Of a stretch of DNA of 64,000 nucleotides, positions 46,501-54,571 are shown piece by piece (the first letter of the stretch is position 1; each line of letters begins with the position of its first letter). Under the pieces are notes generated by a model. That model was not told the DNA's origin. It worked only from the letters and a program-made list of their open reading frames with translations, and searched no databases. The stretch is from contig NZ_JAGGMR010000001.1 in the NCBI RefSeq assembly GCF_017875645.1, positions 7,192,001-7,256,000 on the forward strand, given 5' to 3'. A program made the translations under genes and the position numbers. The DNA comes from Nocardia goodfellowii (GTDB lineage: Bacteria > Actinomycetota > Actinomycetes > Mycobacteriales > Mycobacteriaceae).

Positions 46501-47532
46501 GTGCGCGCCGCGGGTCTGTTTACGGAGTTCGTCGAGCCGCAAACCTTGTTTGTAGGCTTCGGATTTCATCAACCCGTCGCGCCTGGATCGCGCACTCGAC
46601 AGGTCCGAATTCTGCGCGGCCAGCAACTGCTCGGCCTCGGCCTTCCGCGACCCGGTCTGCCCGAGATCGTCAGCGGATTGCTTTGCGGCGGTGGACAGTT
46701 TGTCCAGTTCCGAGGTGACCGTCAGCAGTGCGGCCGCCCCGGCGCGCAGTACCCGCTGGGCGTAGGTGCGTTGCTGCCGGGCGAGTGTGCCGGTCGCCTT
46801 GACCTCCGCGTCCAACCGAACCAGGCGCTCGCGTTGTGCATCGAGTCGCTCGAACCCTTCTGCCAGATCGGCGATTTCGGTCTGCCCGAGCGGCGGCAAC
46901 GCCCGCGAAAGCAACGTCGACAGCAGCGCCGGATCCAGTCGCTGCGACAGCTTGGGCGTGCGCAACTGCAGCAGCGCGGTGATCAACGCGTCGTAGCGCT
47001 GCTCGGTCAGGTTCGGAAACAACGTCGAACGCACCCGGTCGCGATACTCGGACGCGCTCTCGCACACCTTGCCGTGGGCGCCGATCCGGTCCGCGAGCGC
47101 GGCCCGGGTCAGCGGGCGTCCGGCATCGGTCAATTCCAGAGCACCGATCCGCAACTCGGTGGTGAAGTAGTCCGCCTGCACGGTGGTGGTGCGGCTGGTG
47201 GCCTGCAGACGCGCACCGCAGGTGAACCACCGATCCGCCAGCCGGAACTCCAGCCACACGTATCCGACGCGCGTCGCTCCGGTTGTGCCCTCCCCCATCA
47301 TGTTCCAGTGCATGCTGCGCTCGCCGGTGCCGAAGGTCGACAGTCGGTTGGCGCGCAGGCTGGCATCAAAAAGGAACGGCAGCAACAACTCCAGCGCTTT
47401 GGATTTGCCGCTGCCGTTCGGGCCGCGCAGCAGCAACCTGCCCTCGTGGAACTCGAAGACCTCGTCGTAGTAGCGCCAGACGTTGAGGATGCCCGCGCGG
47501 GTGGGCACCCACCGCGGCTCGGCAATGGTCAT
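43567..47532 (-). CDS. jetC: Wadjet type II SMC-like ATPase JetC (TIGR02680)
   Basis: 1321 residues, an SMC/MukB-like ATPase. Walker A RGPNGSGKSKALELLLPFLF lies near residues 36-55; two long coiled-coil arms are rich in Ala, Arg, Glu and Gln; the C-terminus has the ABC signature LSGGEKAIALHLPLFAAVAA and Walker B AILLDEVFVGVD. JetC with JetA and JetB forms a loop-extruding motor that recognises small circular DNA, which JetD then cleaves. ATG 47532 overlaps the jetB stop (ATGA). Confidence 0.92.
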   Translation of the reverse strand: MTIAEPRWVPTRAGILNVWRYYDEVFEFHEGRLLLRGPNGSGKSKALELLLPFLFDASLRANRLSTFGTGERSMHWNMMGEGTTGATRVGYVWLEFRLADRWFTCGARLQATSRTTTVQADYFTTELRIGALELTDAGRPLTRAALADRIGAHGKVCESASEYRDRVRSTLFPNLTEQRYDALITALLQLRTPKLSQRLDPALLSTLLSRALPPLGQTEIADLAEGFERLDAQRERLVRLDAEVKATGTLARQQRTYAQRVLRAGAAALLTVTSELDKLSTAAKQSADDLGQTGSRKAEAEQLLAAQNSDLSSARSRRDGLMKSEAYKQGLRLDELRKQTRGAHRRALDSEAAAQRERGRAATDSAQHAAALEDEREYEGHAIACGVDVQQSAHRVGMAAVYGELAGDPESDGARALLRGAVRGRRDQLTAMASAFDRHERAVDARTEAEHELDSARTAFIEANDANRKAVQQREDELEALRDRLREWAVGCRALSFPDPAAVAELASRGPALIDMVSTAVTAASETVSVRIALCQQRIGAAEGARDELVADRARLESEQDIPPAAPIWRTADRSRRAGAPLWRLVDFAADLPAAAAIEAALESAGLLDAWVGPRGDIEGHDLFADHTTLAPVYGRSLAEVLVPVPDTGVDTDAVHRLLSTIAFGEKLPADSVVAVSADGSWRVGNLTGSWSKRQAAYIGAATRERARQHRIRELGAAITVHEQTLATLRDEHQQLTMQRELIGLERAALPARDLLIAAENEVTRTEFAVRSADGQVRARVAGLAAKEAEVKQALHALSVLAAETALPTERGALTALGNAIDDFAGQSETWLDAHRALAAARRITADRAGRAEESAAAAVAAAEAATTAADEHRALATELEAIEGSVGRDYREVLAEIDQLRTRIDQLTDSIEANRATIIQLAGELGSLKTKHYADIDARDRAATNRDHLTARFRHVASGTFPADSAIPDLETFRETLSGSEGVRAARNAARLIAAAWPTIPHEPAHLGEALRRLTDSVHECRTALSSRADLDLETDNDIQVFTAVVDGIRVGCAELLKILTAEADQSKNEITERERELFDQTLTGDTRRHLAARIRQANDLVDGMNARLERVRTASNVAVQLVWQVRQDLPPGTKAARDLLLKDPIRLSDADRDSLHRFLRDRIEEAKADDTAASWEQQLAQVFDYTAWHRFVVKIDRGNGEGYKELTKKLHGALSGGEKAIALHLPLFAAVAAHYQAAPSAPRAILLDEVFVGVDTVNRGQIFALLSALDLDLMLTSDHEWCTYAELSGIGIHQILTGDGDDAVTTARFTWDGRELLPG

Positions 47533-48785
47533 TGTGCTTCCTCGCCTTCGACAGACGCGCGGATTTCACCGACGCGATACCGCCACGCCGCCGGCCGCGG
47601 GATCACCAGTCCAGCCGATGTCGTGCGGACCAGTCCGAACGCGACCAGCGTGGCCACCGCGTCCGAAGCCAACTCCTGCGCGCCGTTGTCTCCGCGATAG
47701 GTGCGCGCCCAGCGTGGAAAGCGTTCCAGGATTTCTGCGGCTGGCCGCGCCAGTTGCTCGACGGTGGTCGGCCCGGGCATCGTGTCCAGCATGAGCAGTG
47801 CCGCCACCTTGGCGGTGGCCGCATCGTCGGGGAACTTGTTGTCGGTCGCGATCGCGTCCGGATCGACGAACAGCACGCCCTCCGCCCGCTCCTCGAGCAC
47901 GAACCCCCCTTGCTCCGCGGCGTTGCGGAGCAGTCGCCGGCCGGTGGGCGAGGCGATATAGGCGTGTTCGTCCGCGCTGAGATCCTCGAAATACACCACC
48001 GGGTCGTCGACCAGGCGCCGAAAGACACTGTGCCGCAACCAGAGATTCCGTTGCACTTCGGACACCGCGCTGCTGTCGGCATGCTTGCCCGACAACGAAC
48101 TCGCCAGCCCGTACCGGCGCTCCCGCGTGAGCTCGCTCAGCACTCCGTCGAACCGCAGCGGCACCTCCGCCGCGGGTACACCGAGCTGGGATGGCCCCAC
48201 CGGTGTAGCCAGCAGGCGCAGCAGCAAGGTCGTGTCGACCCGGAAAAGCACCTTGGCCGTATCGGATTCGACGTATGCCTCGGCCAAGCCGTCGACGGCG
48301 TCGAGCACTCCGAAGGACTCCAGGAGCCGCACGACGTCCACGAAGGCCATGCGTTCGGAGCGGCTGCTGCTATCGAAGTTCGTCAGCATCGGATCTTCTG
48401 CGGTGGCCGCGCGGATCTTGGCGGCGAGCAGCCCGATCGTGGTCACCGGCGCCGCGAGAAGTTCGGCGGCAACCACGCAGAGCAGCACGTAGCGTCGGCG
48501 ATCGAATTCTGCACGGGTGGAGCGAATTCGGCGCGCAGGGCGGGTCGGATCGAGCACCGGCCGCACCTTCGCCAGGCGTGCGTAGCCCAGGCGCGGCTCG
48601 ACGGTCAACACCCATCCGCAGTAGTAATCGAACCATCTCACGATCGGGTCCCGCCGGCGGCGGATGATGTCGAAGATCTCCGGTGCGGTGCGTTCGGTGA
48701 CGAGCGGGTCGGCCAGCAGATGCCGTACGCCGCGGGTGATCTCTTCTCGCTCGGCGATCACCAGCTGATTAGCGAGCTCACTCAC
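47529..48785 (-). CDS. jetB: Wadjet type II subunit JetB (TIGR02678/DUF2398)
   Basis: 418 residues. The DUF2398 pattern is visible: REEITRGVRHLLADPLVTER near the start, PEIFDIIRRRRDPIVRWFDY, GWVLTVEPRLGYARLAKV, and a winged-helix-like region ending in VIPRPAAWRYRVGEI. It corresponds to the MukE-like kleisin-associated subunit. GTG 48785 overlaps the jetA stop; its own stop overlaps the jetC ATG, giving tight coupling. Confidence 0.9.
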   Translation of the reverse strand: MSELANQLVIAEREEITRGVRHLLADPLVTERTAPEIFDIIRRRRDPIVRWFDYYCGWVLTVEPRLGYARLAKVRPVLDPTRPARRIRSTRAEFDRRRYVLLCVVAAELLAAPVTTIGLLAAKIRAATAEDPMLTNFDSSSRSERMAFVDVVRLLESFGVLDAVDGLAEAYVESDTAKVLFRVDTTLLLRLLATPVGPSQLGVPAAEVPLRFDGVLSELTRERRYGLASSLSGKHADSSAVSEVQRNLWLRHSVFRRLVDDPVVYFEDLSADEHAYIASPTGRRLLRNAAEQGGFVLEERAEGVLFVDPDAIATDNKFPDDAATAKVAALLMLDTMPGPTTVEQLARPAAEILERFPRWARTYRGDNGAQELASDAVATLVAFGLVRTTSAGLVIPRPAAWRYRVGEIRASVEGEEAQ

Positions 48786-50293
48786 ACGCCACTCCTACCC
48801 GGTGCGCTGATCTCCACGATGTAGTCCGGTCCGCGGAACAGCCCGAGCGGCGTCTTCAGTTCGCAGATCCCGCTCGCGGCGGGGCGGAGCAGGATCTCGA
48901 TCCGGCCGTCGGTGGTGGTCCCACGCCGGGTGCCGGTCGAGTCCGGCGCGTTGCCCAGTGCTCGACCGAGCAACTCCAGCAACCGCTCGAAGACGCCGTG
49001 GTCGAGATCGCCGAAGACCGAAAGACGCACAGCGCCCGCAGTGTCCAGCATGTCCCAGGCCGCCTGCAGTTCGGCCCGTTCGACCGCCGCTCGTGCCGCA
49101 CGCTCCCGTTTGATTGCCGCGACATCCGGTATCGCGCCGGTCCGGCCGATCCGTGCGGTGCGTCCAGCGGCACGCAGCAGCGGCGAAACCTCCACCGCGG
49201 GCGCTTCTCCCCACCGGGCGGTCCAGCTCACCGACTCCGGATCGGGATGGGCCAGATGCGCATGCCGCGCTGAACTCAGGCCGAAGGCGGTGGACCACAG
49301 CCGATGCAGATCGCGCTGTTCCGGCAGCACCGAAAACCAGCGGGCCAGCTCCCGGAAGTCGGCAACCGCGCTACTGGAACGCCTGCGCGACTCGGTGATT
49401 CGATCAAGCACCTGTAGCAGGGTGACGATCGCCTTCCGCCCGACCTGCCGCAGCTGGTCGATGCGCGGGGCGGTGCCGTCCCGGGGAAGGAACCACGCCC
49501 GCAGCCCATCCCAGCGCGCCCGCCGAAGACCCAACCACGCCAGGCCGGGATCCACGCCGGTCAACTTCGGGAGCTCGGCGCCTTGCAGAGCACGCTGGTG
49601 CAGGCGGGCTACACCGTGGTCCTCGACCGCTTGCACCCGAGCGGCGATAACATGCCCGCGAAGTTCGATATTGGTGAGGAATTCCTCGAGATAGGCCACT
49701 GTCGCTGCCTTGACCTCATGGAACACCCCGCGATCGACGCCCTCGGCCCGCATCAACCGCTGCAGTTCGCCGTTGAACTGTTTGGTGTTGGTACGCAACG
49801 CCTCCAGGTGGCCTTCGAGCTCCATCAGTACGGTGAATATGCGGCGATTCGTACCGGATTCCAACTCCTGCAGCAGGGTGCCGAGCTTGTCTCCGATCGC
49901 GTCGAGCACGGCGGTTTGTAGCGCGCCGGAGGACGCGAGCACCGTTATCGCATGCAGCACACCCGCAAACGCGGCCTCGCCCTGCCTGGTCAACGAGTAC
50001 TGCAGATTGCGACGTTCGTATTCGGTTGCGGTGCGGTAGTTTTCAGAGTGATTCTGGATGACGTCAACCAGGTTCCAGCTTCGCAACTGGTCCAGCGCCT
50101 TACCCAGCTCCTCATCCTCGACGGACTCCAGCCAGCCGACAGTCCGCAGCCGAGCCCGCACCTCGTCGATGCCGAGCGCGGTCTCCAATCGTTCGTTCGC
50201 CTCACCGAAGGCGTGCAGGATCGACACGTACAGACCGGCCCGGTCGCCGCTGGTGAAGCGGAACATCTCGGGCGGGACGCGGATCGGATCCAT
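48782..50293 (-). CDS. jetA: Wadjet type II subunit JetA (TIGR02677/DUF2397)
   Basis: 503 residues. DUF2397 signatures: MFRFTSGDRAGLYVSILHAF at the N-terminus, TEYERRNLQYSLTRQGEAAF, and RDLHRLWSTAFGLSSARHAH in the C-terminal half. This is the MukF-like kleisin of the complex. It starts 56 bases downstream of jetD and overlaps jetB by GTGA. Confidence 0.9.
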   Translation of the reverse strand: MDPIRVPPEMFRFTSGDRAGLYVSILHAFGEANERLETALGIDEVRARLRTVGWLESVEDEELGKALDQLRSWNLVDVIQNHSENYRTATEYERRNLQYSLTRQGEAAFAGVLHAITVLASSGALQTAVLDAIGDKLGTLLQELESGTNRRIFTVLMELEGHLEALRTNTKQFNGELQRLMRAEGVDRGVFHEVKAATVAYLEEFLTNIELRGHVIAARVQAVEDHGVARLHQRALQGAELPKLTGVDPGLAWLGLRRARWDGLRAWFLPRDGTAPRIDQLRQVGRKAIVTLLQVLDRITESRRRSSSAVADFRELARWFSVLPEQRDLHRLWSTAFGLSSARHAHLAHPDPESVSWTARWGEAPAVEVSPLLRAAGRTARIGRTGAIPDVAAIKRERAARAAVERAELQAAWDMLDTAGAVRLSVFGDLDHGVFERLLELLGRALGNAPDSTGTRRGTTTDGRIEILLRPAASGICELKTPLGLFRGPDYIVEISAPGRSGV

Positions 50294-50349
50294 AGCGGCG
50301 CTCTCTCGATCGATGTCTCGGCTGCCACGATATCCGGCGCAACCGACAG

Positions 50350-51564
50350 CTACGGTGCGATATCGGCGAGCAGGAACTCGACGACACGTTCTTCTGGCAC
50401 CGCTCGGCCGTGGCGTTGCATGTGCCCTGCCAGGTCGTCATCCCACGGCACCGCGGTCACCCGGCCGACCGGCGGGCCCCCACCGGCCGCCTGCAGATAG
50501 TCCGCGCTGCTCATCCGCCACGGTGACGCGCCGAGGCGGGCCACCACGTTCGCCGCGATCCGCAATCCTTCACCATCGAAATCGCCGTGATAGCGCAGCT
50601 CGGCGCCGGCCTGCGTGAGCATTTCGAGCAGCCGCACGCCCGCACTACTCGGCCACCCGGATATGCACACCAGCGGCGGACAACGAGCACCGAATCGCTT
50701 GAGTGCCATGGCTAGGACGCTCGGATTCTCGACCACCCAGACGACGTCCGCGGCGACCTCCACCCGGCCTGCAGCACGCAATTGTTGCAAAGTCAGGACC
50801 CCGGCGATCCCAGCGTCGGCACACAATCCGAGCAGCTGGCCAGCCACCGAGCCGGCACCTGTCGGCCGTCCGGCGACCAGCACCGTCGAGGACAATTCAT
50901 CGTCGGCGACGCCGGCGCGCTCCCACAAGGCTCGTAACTCGGTCGCATCCCGCGGGGCCGGGCAATCGAACAGAGCAGTCAACGCGCGAACCACCATGGA
51001 GTGCAGGCGGGTGCCATCGTCCAGGTCGTGCGGGTCGGCCAATAGGTTCTCCGCGAAGATTGGCAAAGGTGTTCCTGCACTGGGCAATACCCGCAGCACC
51101 GACAGCGCACGCGCTAGTTCGACTCTGGTCCGCTCAGCGGATCCTCCGATCAAACCGGTGCGCCGCATGGCCTCCGCCCAATCCCGCAAAGCCGGCTGCG
51201 AGCGTACAACTTCATGATCGGAGAGCCACTCCCACAATTGATTTCGTTCGCGCTCGGCCCACTGACGTTCGGCCGCCAGGTCTCCGATCGGCCCGATGAG
51301 CTTTGTCACGACAGCACGCGAATCCGATCCGGTCGCTGCGCGCAGCACGGTGTCCAGTTCCGCCAGTCCGACGTTCCGATACTCCCCGGGTAATCGAGGC
51401 AACCCGAACAGATCTGCGAGCGCCTCCTGCTGACGGAGGTCCAGGGGGCCGACCTTCACCCGCTGCACCGGACGCCCCGTGGACAACCGCCGGTGCAGCA
51501 CCTCCCACAATGGCGCCAGATGAGGGGACAGCTGGTGGACTGTCCGGCGCATCGAGGAATCCAT
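50350..51564 (-). CDS. jetD: Wadjet type II nuclease JetD (TIGR02679/DUF2399, Toprim)
   Basis: 404 residues. The N-terminal DUF3323-type region includes VKVGPLDLRQQEALADLFG. The C-terminal DUF2399 Toprim domain has the catalytic glutamate in VVWVVENPSVLAMAL and the acidic DFDGEGLRIA in RYHGDFDGEG. JetD is the topoisomerase-like nuclease that cuts small closed circular DNA, notably plasmids. It is first in the operon here (D-A-B-C). The window contains all four subunits, so the system is complete. Confidence 0.9.
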   Translation of the reverse strand: MDSSMRRTVHQLSPHLAPLWEVLHRRLSTGRPVQRVKVGPLDLRQQEALADLFGLPRLPGEYRNVGLAELDTVLRAATGSDSRAVVTKLIGPIGDLAAERQWAERERNQLWEWLSDHEVVRSQPALRDWAEAMRRTGLIGGSAERTRVELARALSVLRVLPSAGTPLPIFAENLLADPHDLDDGTRLHSMVVRALTALFDCPAPRDATELRALWERAGVADDELSSTVLVAGRPTGAGSVAGQLLGLCADAGIAGVLTLQQLRAAGRVEVAADVVWVVENPSVLAMALKRFGARCPPLVCISGWPSSAGVRLLEMLTQAGAELRYHGDFDGEGLRIAANVVARLGASPWRMSSADYLQAAGGGPPVGRVTAVPWDDDLAGHMQRHGRAVPEERVVEFLLADIAP

Positions 51565-51621
51565 CGCGCTATTCTCGCGCAGGGTCAGCAGCGCGGGGTC
51601 AGCAAATCATCCAGCCTCCGA

Positions 51622-51905
51622 CTACCGCACAGGATCTCGCCCGCGAGTCAGCGTGCAATGCCCGTCGTTGCACGCTCGACGCAACCGTCCGCGCGAGATC
51701 GTCTGAACGAGACCGATCGCCCAGCAGGCAGGGCACCCGCGCACCGCGACGAGCCCGAGCGGTGCCACAGCAGGCTCACCGGTCCCCTCACGGGCGTCAG
51801 CGCGAACGACGCGATCAACGCGCCGAGTCCGACGAATCCGACGAATCCTCTGACGAGGTGCCGGGGCACGGACGCACTGGCAAAAGTGCGTTCCCCGGTC
51901 CTCAT
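51622..51905 (-). pseudogene. frameshifted copy of the sigma-associated membrane protein
   Basis: From ATG 51903-51905: SVPRHLVRGFVGFVGLGALI matches the intact protein at 36573-36839, but after GPVSLL the frame is lost by one base. In the shifted frame the homologous ending resumes (APLGLVAVRGCPACWAIGLV, SRGRLRRACNDGHCTL) to TAG at 51622. A one-base deletion in this copy explains it; a sequencing error cannot be excluded. Confidence 0.7.
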
Positions 51906-51952
51906 TTCAAGTCCGACGGGTCACTCAGCGCGCTCTGCAGTGCGGCTTGATC
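51902..51952 (-). pseudogene. 3' remnant of a second ECF sigma gene
   Basis: The frame AALQSALSDPSDLK then TGA, overlapping the pseudogene ATG as ATGA, matches the end of the intact sigma factor (ALHHSLHDSYWDEKC). The rest of the gene is missing: the remnant is fused almost directly to the shared upstream block. Confidence 0.55.
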
Positions 51953-51954
51953 AT

Positions 51955-52012
51955 GTACCGGCCTGGTTGCCGGTACGCAGACTAGAGGGTCTGGCTCGGT
52001 GAAAGGATTCAG
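51955..52012 (-). repeat. conserved upstream block, copy 2
   Basis: Repeats the 37481-37538 block in the same orientation: GTACCGGC/GCCGGTAC dyad (51955-51962 with 51969-51976) and CTGAATCCTTTCACC at the far end. It overlaps the 3' end of the next gene. Confidence 0.6.
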
Positions 52013-52254
52013 CAGTTCGCGGCGAGCAGTTGACGTTCCAGTCTGCGGATGCGAGTTTCGAGGCCGGAGTGCTGGCTCGTGTTGGACTGGCTCAGTTCGC
52101 GTTCGGCGCGGTCGAGGGCAAGGCGGAGGGCGAGGCAGCTTTGCGATTGGGTTCCGGTGAGGGCCGGGGCGGCGGTGGCCGCCGGCAGTGCGATGGTGAG
52201 GGCAGTTGCGGCGGCAAATGCTCCGGCGAGAATACGGATTGCGGTGACAGACAT
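52009..52254 (-). CDS. small secreted protein (81 aa)
   Basis: Signal peptide MSVTAIRILAGAFAAATALT followed by ALPAATAAPALT, a plausible cleavage after AAA/TAA-type residues. The mature part is short, with two cysteines (SQSCLALRL and the terminal AANC) and a coiled-coil-like segment LDRAERELSQSNTSQ, LETRIRRLERQLLA. GGAG precedes ATG 52254. I do not recognise the family. Confidence 0.65.
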   Translation of the reverse strand: MSVTAIRILAGAFAAATALTIALPAATAAPALTGTQSQSCLALRLALDRAERELSQSNTSQHSGLETRIRRLERQLLAANC

Positions 52255-52379
52255 GGGTCTCCTGACATTTCGAGGGGCTGTCTTCGATGATGTCGTTGGT
52301 CCGGATGCCTTACCACCCACCCTGGGGTGCGGGAATGCCAACCTGTCCTCGCGCCGAGGAGGCTGCGTAACATCCGATC

Positions 52380-52790
52380 TCACTCGGACTTTGCGCCATG
52401 CCCTTCCGCTGTCGAGGACCGCTCCTCCAATATCGCGCGGATCTCCCGCAGCTGCGACTTGATCTCCTCCTGCTCCTCGTGTTTGAACGCATCGTTGTCC
52501 ACGATGAGTTTGCTCGCGAAGTGGGCGGTGATCAGCGGGATGACAAGCAGCACCATGATCGAGATGAGACCGCCTGCCAAGAACCTGCCCGCCGCGGAAT
52601 TGGGATACAGGTCGCCGTAGCCGACGGTCGACGCGGTGACCACCGCCCACCAGATCGCGTCGCCAAAGGATTTGTTTTCCTCGAACGACCAGAACAGCAG
52701 GGCGCTGACGAAGATCAGGGTCAGATAGGTGCCCAGCAATGCTTTGGGTGAGTTGGTGGCCGTCAGCAGGACATGCTTCAACAATTTCAT
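52380..52790 (-). CDS. two-helix potassium channel family protein
   Basis: 136 residues. One helix (ALLGTYLTLIFVSALLFWSF), the pore loop with selectivity filter TVGYGD, a second helix (FLAGGLISIMVLLVIPLITA) and a charged C-terminal coiled coil (HEEQEEIKSQLREIRAILEE). This is the KcsA/Ion_trans_2 layout for a tetrameric K+ channel without a regulatory RCK domain. ATG 52790 is used; a GTG at 52805 adds five residues. Confidence 0.83.
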   Translation of the reverse strand: MKLLKHVLLTATNSPKALLGTYLTLIFVSALLFWSFEENKSFGDAIWWAVVTASTVGYGDLYPNSAAGRFLAGGLISIMVLLVIPLITAHFASKLIVDNDAFKHEEQEEIKSQLREIRAILEERSSTAEGHGAKSE

Positions 52791-52889
52791 CGCTACATGG
52801 TGCACTGCGCGAGCACCATGAGCGATCAGTTGAGCATATTCGCGAGCGACCGGTCACGAGTGGGGACCATACTGTTGCTGTATAGGTAA

Positions 52890-53316
52890 TTACCTGCCGT
52901 GCATGGTCCCATCGGGCAAGTCAGCCTCCGAAAAGCCACCGCGTATGAATCGATCTACCCCGTCCTGACTACCCAGTTCGGCCCGGAGCAACGGGTTGCG
53001 AAGAGAGCGCACAAGCCGGGCAGCGAGAATAGAAAGAACCGCGAGCCCTGCGGTCCAGTCATCGTCGAGCGATGCCAAGAAGACCCGGGAGACCCGCCCA
53101 TACCGGTGCCTCACCAGTCACGGTCTCCCAGATCAAGCTCAACGGCATCGGGAGGATGACCAGCCCCATCACGAACGGCGCTACCGCATACCTGGGCGGG
53201 CGTGAACATCGCGAGTCCCGCGCACTCCCGAAATCACCTCGCGAGGCCCCACTCTCGCCGCGACGACAAAGGCGGCAAATAGTGGTATCAATCTCCCCGA
53301 TCGACCGGCACGTCAA
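52890..53316 (-). pseudogene. remnant of a PH-like/membrane T7SS-associated protein
   Basis: A frame ending at 53059 has the membrane segment FVMGLVILPMPLSLIWETVT; another frame (about 52890-53114) resumes as LVRSLRNPLLRAELGSQDGV, which matches the C-terminus of the intact protein at 56463-57341 (LLRFYLRNPALRYELGTQAG). Two frames and loss of most of the N-terminus show a decayed paralogue. Confidence 0.55.
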
Positions 53317-54224
53317 GCGCTCGCAGACCTGATCCCGGCCTCGGACGCACCCTGCACAGCCTGAATGACTTTCGGCACCAACCCGACCATGGTCGAAGCC
53401 TCTTTCGCCGCCGCGGCCAAGATTGCCGATAGCTTCGTGCCCGCGCCCGAGATACTGAATACGGCACGGGCGACAACTGCGGGGGAAGCCGTCCCCCCAG
53501 TGGCGATGATGATGGCAGCGGCCTCGACCAGCACGCCGGCCAGCCAGTTCAGGAGTTCGACCACCACCCCACGAACGCCCTCGACCATATCCCCGAGCGC
53601 AGCATTTACTTTGGCGAGTGAGCTGGCCAGCGAGGACTGAGCTTCGATGTCCGCCATAAAAGCGTCAGCCTTGGTCTTGTAGGCCGACCCCGCCGCGCCA
53701 GCCCATTCGCTGACATCCTTCTCGAGTTCCGTGTTCCAAGTCTCGGCTGCCTTGGTCAGCGTCTCAGAGATACTTTCCCAGGACTTGGAATAGGCTTTGA
53801 CCATGTCCGGGTTACCGGTTACCGAGTCGAGCGCTTTACGCAACGGTTCGACGTTATCCAGCATCCAGCCCATCAGCAGGGAACCTACAATATTGAAGGG
53901 GTCGAACTTCGCCAGGGGGACCCCCATAGCCATGCGCTGCCGATACTCCAGCACGTCTGTCACAGCGACGGCGACGCCAGAGGCTTTCAGGGCCGCTCCG
54001 TACAGGTTCCTGACCGGATCCTCGCCATTCGCAGCTTCTTTGAGCAGACCGATCCCTTCCCATGCGTCGCCCAGTGGCGTCGCTTTGAGGAGACCTGGCT
54101 CGGCACCGTCACTGTTGATCCTGGGGAGCAGAGCCTTGTCGTCGTAGCCGTAGGCCTTGTTGTGATCGACATTCTCGTCGATCAGGTCATTACTCTCCGG
54201 GGCCGCGGTATCGTTGAACGGCAT
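53313..54224 (-). CDS. WXG-like T7SS substrate with hydrophobic C-terminal region
   Basis: 303 residues. A WAG turn in KDVSEWAGAAGSAYKTKADA lies between helices, as in WXG100/ESX proteins. The C-terminal part is long and hydrophobic (VVVELLNWLAGVLVEAAAII, AVFSISGAGTKLSAILAAAA). GGGAGGGG lies just before ATG 54224. Last of three genes (YbaB-like, EspC-like, WXG), about 11 bases after the EspC-like one. Probably a T7SS substrate or effector; the secretion apparatus is not in the window. Confidence 0.72.
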   Translation of the reverse strand: MPFNDTAAPESNDLIDENVDHNKAYGYDDKALLPRINSDGAEPGLLKATPLGDAWEGIGLLKEAANGEDPVRNLYGAALKASGVAVAVTDVLEYRQRMAMGVPLAKFDPFNIVGSLLMGWMLDNVEPLRKALDSVTGNPDMVKAYSKSWESISETLTKAAETWNTELEKDVSEWAGAAGSAYKTKADAFMADIEAQSSLASSLAKVNAALGDMVEGVRGVVVELLNWLAGVLVEAAAIIIATGGTASPAVVARAVFSISGAGTKLSAILAAAAKEASTMVGLVPKVIQAVQGASEAGIRSASA

Positions 54225-54235
54225 AGTCCCCTCCC

Positions 54236-54562
54236 CTATTTGATCTGGTTTTGCTGACTCTCGATCGCCGCCTTGCGGGCAGCGTCGAGGTTTTCGAAGG
54301 TATCCGCGCAATGCCGTAGCGTTTTCGGCAATGCCTCAGTCGTTTCGACGATCTTCTGCAGACTGTCGGTTATCCGGTTGTGCAGCGAGCTGACCGTCAG
54401 GTCCGCGAACCCACCGACGAACCACCCGTAGCCGTCATCCAACTCGGCCAGATAGTCCGCAGCTTCCTTGGCTTTACTGACGTTTTCGAGCGTCGACTCG
54501 ACCGCGCCGGCGTGCGTGCGCACCTTCTCTGGATTGACTACGACGTCATCGCTGTTCCACAT
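54236..54562 (-). CDS. EspC-like (DUF2580) T7SS substrate
   Basis: 108 residues. It begins MWNSDDVVVNPEKVRTHAGA, the DUF2580/EspC opening, with a helical hairpin (VESTLENVSKAKEAADYLAE) and a C-terminal helix (LRHCADTFENLDAARKAAIE) containing a YxxxD-like secretion region. EspC is a secreted ESX-1 component in mycobacteria. GGAG precedes ATG 54562. Middle gene of the cassette. Confidence 0.78.
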   Translation of the reverse strand: MWNSDDVVVNPEKVRTHAGAVESTLENVSKAKEAADYLAELDDGYGWFVGGFADLTVSSLHNRITDSLQKIVETTEALPKTLRHCADTFENLDAARKAAIESQQNQIK

Positions 54563-54571
54563 CTATCTGTC

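Noticed and set aside
51622..51905. An 85-residue arginine-rich gene
   Set aside because: The frame is real only to GPVSLL; the homologous remainder is in another frame, so it is a frameshifted copy of the gene at 36573-36839.
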